From Nemertoderma westbladi (taxonomy: Eukaryota; Xenacoelomorpha; Nemertodermatida; Nemertodermatidae): DNA of 64,000 nucleotides. Location: NCBI GenBank assembly GCA_032718475.1, contig JAUCBJ010006988.1, positions 62,001 to 126,000 on the forward strand. Direction: 5' to 3'. Below the pieces are notes generated by a model, which was given only the letters and a program-made list of their open reading frames with translations, searched no databases and was not told the origin of the DNA. Position numbers and translations under genes: made by a program. Of the stretch, positions 56,154 to 64,000 are shown in pieces; positions within the stretch are counted from its first letter, which is position 1, and the number at the start of each line of letters is the position of its first letter.

Positions 56154-58455
56154 AATCAAGTGGCTAGCGGTAAAGCGTAACCAACACTAAGTCCAAATGT
56201 GCAGAAGTGTGTTGGTAGAGCGATAGAGTGACTCAAGGCTGCAAGGATAAAAGGCGTGAACAGGTGAAGGGAGACCGGTAGGCCTACTCAGTACCGGTAC
56301 CGCTGTCAGCGGACATGCAATTCAAATCCGGGAGGGCCTACTAAAACGGTTTAGAGGAAATGAAGAAAAAAATTAAAAGGATTATTATTATTATTTATTG
56401 CCATACTTAAATACAATAATGTATATAAGGCAGTTTAGAGGCAAGCCTGTTTAACTGATAATAACTGACCTCTTAAGGAGGTGAGCTGGCACTCTATCCT
56501 AATAAGTAAGTACTAAATATAAATATAAAATGCATGCAGTAAATAATAAACCTATGAACGAAATGGTTACACAATATTTCCATGCAGAAGAGCAATATAT
56601 TTATCTAGTTAAATAATTGTATGGTACGGTACTGTACTTATATTACAAGAAACTATTACATAATACATACAAGTATCTATTATTGTTGAAGTGGTAACAT
56701 TAAAATTATTAAAGTGGTAACTCGTGGTCCTTGCAATCTGAAACTTTTATCAAAACTTTTTTTATACCACCTCCAATAAGTTAGCATCTTACAACTTTTA
56801 CAGTCCAGTGTATGTGTATGAAAAACGTGTGTGAAAAGTGTCCCCCCCCCCCCCCCCCCCCCCTTAGCGACATTAAGGGAATTGGTTCTTTTCAAACACA
56901 CTTAAACTCAAGAGTATCGAATGGCCATAATGCTAACATACAAACACACTTACACCTATATAATATTCTATTTGTAATAAGTGCTAAACTAACTAACGCT
57001 AACTCACTGAATGTTGATTGCGAATACCCCTCCTTTTCGCGAATTACCAATTTCACACTGATCACTTAACAACTAAAAGTGTTTGCATTAACTCCGGGAG
57101 CGCTCAAGTCCTAACTAATTACTTTCCTTTTAGATAGCCGTTGAAATTAGTACTCTATACAAAGTCCTAACCCGATAACGATGTATTGTCACGGAAACGT
57201 AAATGTTTTCTTACCTGGACATCATCCACTACTACGTATTTCAATTTATTGCACCGGCGACATGTTGTGAGTGATTGCCGTGAAATGGATAACTTTTACT
57301 AGACAAGTTTCAAATATATTATTTCAAATTTCTAATGTAACAAAATTACGTACACCATTGTGTGAAAAGGACACTAATCAGCGTTTATTTATGTAAACCT
57401 CCCTCACCGACGACCTCGCGCGGTACTTCTTTTGGGCAACTTTTCACACAATGATGTAAAATAGTTATTGTTTCAGATTTATCCATATAAATCCTCAGTA
57501 TTGTCAGTAAAAAGAGTTCAATCCAATAATTATTCGTGTAACAAAAAAGACAAACTACTCCTAACGTTTTAAGTAATTCACTTTGAAAAAATATTAAATT
57601 GGGCACACGCTTGTGTACATTAAACAATAAATTAATGAATAAGGCATGGCCATGGGGGTAGCATGGTGGCATAGTAGCATGGCCATGGGGGTAGCAAATC
57701 GCCAGAATAACTACACGACCGTACTACAACACTACAAGTACCGGACACCGGTATACCACAAAAAAGTTTACAGAAAATACGAATACGAATTTAAATTATG
57801 TTGCTCACAGAGTTAACATTTTTCACCCACACCATGTAGGAGAAATAAATAAAACCGTAACCTATGCACACCAGTAAAGGGTGCAGGTTACTTATGTCAT
57901 ATTCTCTACGACGGTAATAGGTAATTAGCGGTTCTGCAACTGTATGTGTGGGTTATATATATACTCCCTCATAGTTCAGTAATGTGAGAAGTTGACAATA
58001 AGATTGTATGTTTTGACTCATCGCCAACAAATAATTACAAATTATAACTATTGCTTTACATTACAGAAATCTTTAGAGAATTCATAATCAATTAAATCAA
58101 AATATAGCATTGATTCAGTCAAGATTGCACGATTTATCTAATATTTAAATTGTATCATAGCTATCAACATCCAAACAACCATAACTAGTGGGTACTAGTA
58201 TTGGGTAATTGGGTGTACTTGGAATTGGTCTACGTATTATGATCACTGCGTACATTTTTATTTTCCAAATTAAGAATAAACATAAATTTAACCATGACAT
58301 TAAAAAAAAAACAAATAAACAAAGTGACTACAAAGTATAAAAAGATAATCAGGTAACAAGACCTGCCCCAACCCAACAGCCGTCTCGATAATCACTGTCT
58401 CCGCCAGAGACTGCCGCTGTCGCCCCCTTGTAGTTGCATAAGTTTATAAGCCTTT
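56154..58455. other. AT-rich intergenic DNA, no gene seen
   Basis: It includes the upstream region of NIP7, a poly(C) run (about 56841-56863), a near-duplicate ATGGCCATGGGGGTAGCA pair (57646-57695) and AT-rich sequence. Short ORFs lack recognisable domains. Confidence 0.5.
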
Positions 58456-58511
58456 TAGAGTATTTAGCGCATTGCTCAAAATGACTTATTTTGTCCGCAA
58501 AAGCTTTTACA
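58456..58511 (-). repeat. Remnant of the giant-element LTR end
   Basis: TTTTAGAGTATTTAGCGCATTG...TTGTCCGCAAAAGCTTTTACA matches the TTTTACA end of the LTRs at 21349, 44349 and 60726, but has one instead of two tandem blocks and several substitutions. The rest of the LTR is missing. The minisatellite begins directly after it. Confidence 0.75.
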
Positions 58512-58955
58512 ACAGACGCAATTAATTGGATAATATTGGTTGGGACAGACGCAATTAATTGGATAATATTGGTTGGGATCGACGCAATTAATTGGATAAT
58601 ATTGGTTGGGACAGACGCAATTAATTGGATAATATTGGTTGGGACAGACGCAATTAATTGGATAATATTGGTTGGGACAGACGCAATTAATTGGATAATA
58701 TTGGTTGGGACAGACGCAATTAATTGGATAATATTGGTTGGGACAGACGCAATTAATTTGATAATATTGGTTGGGACAGACGCAATTAATTGGATAATAT
58801 TGGTTGGGACAGACGCAATTAATTGGATAATATTGGTTGAGAGAGACGCAATTAATTGGATAATATTGGTTGGGACAGACGCAATTAATTGGATAATATT
58901 GGTTGGGACAGACGCAATTAATTGGATAATGTTGGTTGGGACAGACGCAATTAAT
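58512..58955 (+). repeat. 33-bp minisatellite, about 13.5 copies
   Basis: The unit is GACGCAATTAATTGGATAAT plus ATTGGTTGGGACA, repeated head to tail with few variants. Since 33 is a multiple of three and the unit has no stop in some frames on either strand, long periodic ORFs occur on both strands (11-residue period); these are not evidence of a protein. Confidence 0.93.
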
Positions 58956-58965
58956 CGGGTATTTG

Positions 58966-59595
58966 ATTGCATTGGAAGCATGTTGTCTTCAGTCAGCCTT
59001 ATGGCCATAAATCCTTTATAGTGTTTTCCCAAACATTATCTTGTTTAAAATCGAATAACGAGACCACAGTGTCGATGACTTCAAGTCTTTTGTCTCTAGT
59101 AGGAAATTAAAATACATGACGAAATATCGTTATCCTGCGGATTGTAATGTTAGTAATATTAATTAAACATTTTAAGCAGTCCCACATAAATGTAGGTCAA
59201 ACACACGGTAACATTATGCACACCTGCGAATAAGGGTGCAAGTCACTTCACTATTCGAACTGCTACAACAATTTAGACATTTAGTAATACAACAATGCGT
59301 ATTCATTATATATTCTCTAAGACACAAGGAATATGATGAGCTCATGTAAGACAGCGGAATTTGAATAATTACTAATAAGTAATTACGATTGTTTACAGTT
59401 AATTTAAATTCAAATTATCTTTAGGGATTTCATATTCTATTCTATCTAAATAATATCCCCTACTCAGTCAAAACAAGCATACTTTACAGATATATATTTA
59501 AATTCAATTTGAGATAACAACATCTGGACAACCAGTTGTAATACCCAATAAGGTGTAGGGCGGAGATGGGGGGGGGGGGGGGACTGAAGCAAATC
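58966..59595. other. AT-rich flank left of the second giant element
   Basis: No gene seen. A poly(G) run (59570-59581) lies just before the LTR; the last five bases before it are AAATC, the expected left target duplication. Confidence 0.5.
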
Positions 59596-60726
59596 TGTTC
59601 GCGCTTTTAGACCTTTAGCAGTTTAACCTGCCAATTTTAGTTGTCCTCTTATTTATAAATCGACTTTAGCCTATATCAATTATTTAATGTACTGAAGTTA
59701 CATCAGCCGAAGCCAGTCTGTGCGCGATCATTCACCCACAGTTAAGGGAGACTGGATTCGGGTGCCTTGAAAGTTATTGCGGTGTAGACCTACTGTATTA
59801 TTCCATTGATCGTTACTATATAATCTCTGACAAATATATTTACTTTCGGGGAAATATTAACAGTTCCTTTAGGACGTGTCGTTTAAAGTATAAAAACAGA
59901 GTTATGACTTATACTAATCACAACTAGATGGCCATAGAGTTTCGTAAATAGCGCATTCTTTAGGAGATGCTTTATTATCTTTCACACTACTTCACACGAC
60001 TCCACACTAATTCACACTACTGCACACTAATCTGTCGACCGTCACTGAATTTGATCATATATAAGGAAGATCGCAACTGACACTTGTAGGGATTATGAAA
60101 TAGCATTTAATTCACACAAAACCACTATAATTTAAGTCGCAGTTGCTACCGGTAACCTGTTCCTCTCACCTTCAGTAATCAAGAAGATTGGGGGTTTTAT
60201 GATTATTCATCGGTATTCTCCAAATATGTCAGCGATATACATCAATATAACAACAATTAATAACAGACTTCCAAAATAGAAGTAAAATAATGCGGTGAAC
60301 AGTCAGTATGTGTTACAATAGTAATTAAGCAATGTTACGAGTAATGGGCCAAGATAATAGATTTACGTTGTTGTAATCAAAGCCATCAGATGTTTAGGCC
60401 AAAGTCTGAAACTTCCAAAACAGAAGTACAGAAGAATTCCAAGCCGGTTCTGAGGCTCAGAAATGTATACAAAGACCGTAATGCATTGCGCGGTTTTCCA
60501 TAGGCCTCTGTCCAACATAAAGTGAAAATCGCTCTGATTTGGCTGAATAGGCAGAACAAAGAAGTTCCACGTCTACAGGAAATCAGCTGACAGATTTCGT
60601 CATCTGAGCTCCAATCTTTTAGAGTATTATGCGCATTGCGGCAAAAATGATTTGTTATGTCCGCAAAAGCACCTACACCGTGCATTGCGGGAAAAATGAC
60701 TTGTTATGTCCGCAAAAGCTTTTACA
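59596..60726 (-). repeat. 3' LTR of the second giant element
   Basis: 1,131 bp, TGTTCGCGC to GCTTTTACA, collinear with 43214-44349 with scattered substitutions. On the coding strand it is preceded by a short purine run (CTGGGAGCAG). Confidence 0.9.
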
Positions 60727-60804
60727 CTGCTCCCAGAAAATGGGATTTAAGTCTATAAAATATAAAAAATCACAGTTTCTAAAATATAAAAATACTCTAA
60801 ACGA

Positions 60805-62861
60805 TTAGTCCTTCTTACATGAACGGCGTTTACGAAGTTTTTTGATGCTAGCAAGAGTCTTTTTCTCTTTGGGGCGAGCCACTTTACTAGGAGGGCTATA
60901 ACTCCTGGGTGAGGGGTGCAATACAATTGCATCAGAAGGTTTAGGGTTACGGTCGGTGTATCTGCCGGTCGAGGTACCCGGTTGATCGATATCAACCTCA
61001 GTGGAACGAGGTCGAACAACCTTTAGAGCGCGTTTCAAGACAGCAGCTCTTACTGGTCCCTGACGAGTCGTTTGCACGAGAGCGGTAGGTGGACCGTGAG
61101 TAGTGAGAAATTTCCTCGGTTTGATGGTTCTTTCTAACTCGCGTTCACGGGCTCTATATTCATACGGTCGTCTATGAACTTCCTGTAGTTCTGGATGCGA
61201 GTTGATGAACAAGTCACCATATTCCGGATCTTGACGGATGAAGTTGATCAAGTTATAGGAATTAGGTCATTAGGATTAATGTTCCTGAGGTACTTGCGAA
61301 TAAATTTGGTCGAAATATTCTCGCCAACACGCTTCATTAGCTTGTAGCTAGGTGTGCGAGATTTTTGCTCAACGGAAGCAAAGAGATACGGGTGAAATGC
61401 ATAAACTCCTTCGTAGGCACGTCCAGGGTAGTATCGATGACGTGACTCGCAATGGAGATCCACGTTATCTTCCCAGGCTTGAATGTAGCGCAGTGCAACC
61501 ATTTCATCTACGCTTTCCAGATCTCGGTTGAAAGGGCAATCAAAACTTGCGTGTCCTTTAAACTGGCAATGATGACATTGAGTCATAAATTGAGGGCAGA
61601 CTGCGAAGATGTATAAGTTATTGAGTCTACAATACACACAATAGATTTCCATTGTGGGTTGATCTTGAAAGTAGGAGCAGGGTACGCTTGAGTCCACCGG
61701 GGTGAAATGGTCTCGTGATGCGCATAATCGGCAACGTTTCCTAGAAACATAATTGGCATGCCGATAATCGTATGCGGTGAGACATTGTGGACCTTGATAT
61801 CATTCCAGGACGTAGTCATTGTCACTGCTCCTGGGCGCTGTGGGTTGAATCTCCTCGGACTCTAAGCAAATTGGTTCGTCTTCCAATTGCATAGCTGAGG
61901 TATGTGTAGCTGTCTCCTCAAGCGAACCCACTGTTTGAACTTCCACGATAAAATAACCTGTGGGGATTCGGGGTCTTTGTATGACAGAGGAATGTAAGTT
62001 CTGTATACAAATGTCCTTGAAAATGGCGAATCCAGCGCTGTCTAACTTCTCAGCAGCTGAGTTTCTTAGGCTGAGCTTAGTCAAAGCGCGGTCCTTGAAC
62101 TGACTATCAACGTTACGGAACAGAGTCAGAAAGCGCCTAAAACATTCAAATCGGATGAATTTATTGTGTTCATCTAGCTTGGCGAGTTTGGTTCCAAGTA
62201 ACAAGGGATGAGCGCGTATGGTGCGACTGCACACATCGGCTAGCCAACCGGCAAGTGCGGCGTTCTCGAAGATAGTGTATATAGCTAATGAGGAACGAAG
62301 TGGAACACTCATGAAGCTATAAACGACGCCAGGTGCAGTTAATGGTCCGTCGAAGTATAATCGAGAATAATGATCTCCATATACTTGTTGATAGTTGATA
62401 GGGTTTCCGACTTTGAAATTCCATCCATATTCTTGAAAGGCAAGATGTCCGATGGAGGTTCGTTGGACTTTATTGATGCCGCTGGATGTATTGGCATACA
62501 TAGTTCGGAAGAAACCTCGGCCTTCTGCCCAGGGAGCAATCAGCTGGGTGTCTACGAAAGGATATGGGATATTCTCCATGTTCCTAAAGTCATTCTGGAG
62601 ATCTCCATAAACAGCTGAGCCGATTTTAAGGATTCTTTCGTTGAACAACATCTCGAGCACTGGCTGGGGTAACATCGATCCATCCATACCCATGGCCAGT
62701 TTGCGCTCGGTATCGGTGACGTAACGCTATGCGAGTTCGAATTGTCCATGTCGGAGTTTCTTTTGGATCTCGGTGAGAGTCTCAAAAGAATAATCGATCA
62801 CGTCGGAACACGCTCGGGTAAACACATGGGTAGAACCAGCTAGTCCACGTATGTGTATCAT
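60805..62861 (-). pseudogene. Accessory ORF B (multi-zinc-knuckle protein), copy 2
   Basis: The frame begins at an ATG (62861-62859) that overlaps the stop of ORF A. It runs to a stop at 61800 with one internal TAG near 62726, then stays open in the same frame to about 61250, where a one-base deletion relative to copy 1 shifts it. The last part (61251-60805) ends in a basic KKLRKRRSCKKD tail. Zinc-binding patterns visible are CRLC, CVYC and the full CCHC CHHCQFKGHASFDC (about 61580). The region 62500-61900 (YGWNFKVG, LRSSLAIYTIFENAALAGW) matches nothing I know. Intact length would be near 680 residues. A nucleic-acid-binding structural or accessory protein is the best guess. Confidence 0.65.
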
Positions 62862-63976
62862 CCGCGTAGTTCCCAGCTCTCCAACCGGAACGCCGGTTTC
62901 ACCATATAATATTGAGTTAGATTGACGTAATAAGGATGGTCTTTGATCCCATAAAATGAGTTCGGTAAAGGTGTAGCGCGTAGGTTGACCTCGTGTACCA
63001 TACGACGGACAAGATCCGCTCGATTGTCCGGAGGTTCAACGAGTATACCGTCGACACGAGCGGCCTCAATTGGCGGACGTTGTAACATAGGAGCGTCAGT
63101 GATAAGATCTCGAGATCTTAGGTTGATATCAACCAGTTGGGGTTGTACCGTGGCGAAGAGTTTGTCTCCGAAATGGGGAACTATCGAGGGATGAATGATG
63201 GTTTTGGAATAGAGATCAGTCATAAGGATTTGAGCTTCTGGTTGGGCTAAAGCTGCTTCTTCTCTCTCGTCCATTTCGATGTGCTTCTCCTCGAGCTGAT
63301 TTTCCTCCGCTTTTCGTTGGAAGCGTTCATCTAAAAACTCTTGTAGAGAGTTTTGCCGAATAGCATCTAACGCGTTTCGTACAACGCTCTCCTCCACCTC
63401 GGTGACGGGTTGTATCGGGGTTAAACCGGGACGATTATACGGGTTGAACGGCGATATTAAATGTCAGCGTCCCAATCCGGCTAGATTGGATGGGCGAATA
63501 TCTAGAGAGCCCACTACCGGAGTGCCACCGATTAATTGTTCGGGTAACACTAGATCTTTGAACAGTGAGTACAGTTCAGGGGGATCCGTTATACTATTAG
63601 GATCAAGAGTCTGAGGTCTCACTAGGGAATGAGGAGGTCTGAGCGAGTATTCCGGAACTCTGATCATCGGTTTATTTAAGGATCGTTTGAGTCGAGCGAG
63701 CGTAGGTGACACGTCGAACAAGTTTTGCTCCAAACTCCCGTAAGTATAGCGAGTAAAGCTGTGTTTAGCGCAACGTCTCCGCGGATGTTTATGTCTTTCC
63801 GTTTGTTGGTTGGGTCTAGGGCATTCATCGCAATAATACCAAAGACGGACGTCTTGTAGGGGAAACGATGGTGATCTTTCTCCAGTTTCACAATATTCCT
63901 CCATCTGTTCGAAGCTATCTGGTACAACAGGTAGCGGTCGATCGGCGGTAAGATACATCATAGTGAAATAGAGTCA
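62858..63976 (-). pseudogene. Accessory ORF A, copy 2 (partial, extends beyond the window)
   Basis: The frame is the same as in copy 1 (MMYLTADRPLPVVPDSFEQM, CDEC...CAKH zinc-like cluster, PELYSLFKDLVLPEQLIGG). It is broken by TGA codons near 63975 and 63466, where copy 1 has arginine and glycine. After DAIRQ it continues with about 165 residues absent from copy 1 (charged NSLQEFLDERFQRKAEENQ helix, then IVPHFGDKLFATVQPQLVDI). It ends at TGA 62860-62858, overlapping the ATG of ORF B. Family unknown. Confidence 0.65.
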
Positions 63977-64000
63977 TTTGAGTTCTATCATAGGGTCATG

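Larger units (their letters stand above)
59596..64000 (-). mobile_element. Second copy of the giant element, 3' end, runs off the window
   Basis: A full-length LTR (59596-60726) is followed on its right by accessory ORFs closely matching 21446-23386, all on the minus strand and continuing past 64000. The same LTR-ORF arrangement in two separate loci proves the ORF block is a real part of the element, not a chance neighbour. Confidence 0.88.

Noticed and set aside
58349-59032. Long ORFs on both strands with an 11-residue repeat
   Set aside because: Product of the stop-free 33-bp minisatellite unit; the non-repeat ends have no recognisable domain.

Overview
This is animal (metazoan) nuclear DNA, probably from a marine invertebrate that I cannot place further. 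It is AT-rich, with spliced or intronless single-copy genes lying in a sea of transposable elements. A BEL/Pao-type pol, a lineage known mainly from animals, and a clear metazoan INTS7 support this. Nothing bacterial, plasmid-like or CRISPR-like is present.

Three host genes are well supported. They are a DUSP14-like dual-specificity phosphatase (18288-18809, +, one exon), INTS7 of the Integrator complex (48007-53340, +, three exons, 1000 residues), and NIP7, a 60S ribosome biogenesis factor (56153-55611, -, one exon, 180 residues). No functional link between the three is visible.

The rest is mobile or repetitive. 1-10244 is mostly unassigned AT-rich DNA with a 16-bp minisatellite (6187-7664), a perfect palindrome (5121-5161) and small inverted repeats. 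10245-12733 is a THAP-domain, P-like DNA transposon with long terminal inverted repeats. 12741-18287 holds a tRNA-derived SINE and little else.

The most striking structure is 19201-44720, where at least five elements are nested. A foldback element is split by a DNA transposon (TSD CCTATTTC). That transposon is split by a very large LTR retroelement (20561-44349, TSD GGGCG). The retroelement is split by a non-autonomous hAT-like element (23558-30156, TSD ATTATAAT), and the hAT-like element by a young Ty3/gypsy-like element (25265-30120, TSD GGCCG).

The giant retroelement reads on the minus strand: LTR (44349-43214), a 3.4-kb leader with GC-rich structured tandem repeats, a coiled-coil ORF plus gag, and a BEL/Pao pol (protease, RT with YMDD, RNase H, integrase). 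It then has an extra block of unrecognised zinc-knuckle ORFs between pol and the 3' LTR (21349-20561). A second copy of that LTR plus ORF block runs from 59596 off the right edge. Without its nested passengers the element would be about 17 kb, and the accessory ORF block is the best candidate here for an undescribed system.

44721-48006 carries a complete foldback element and a 68-bp tandem array next to a dispersed 0.36-kb repeat, ending about 150 bp upstream of INTS7. 56154-59595 is AT-rich with a 33-bp minisatellite beside an LTR-end remnant. All calls are from reading the sequence and recalled family knowledge; no searches were run.
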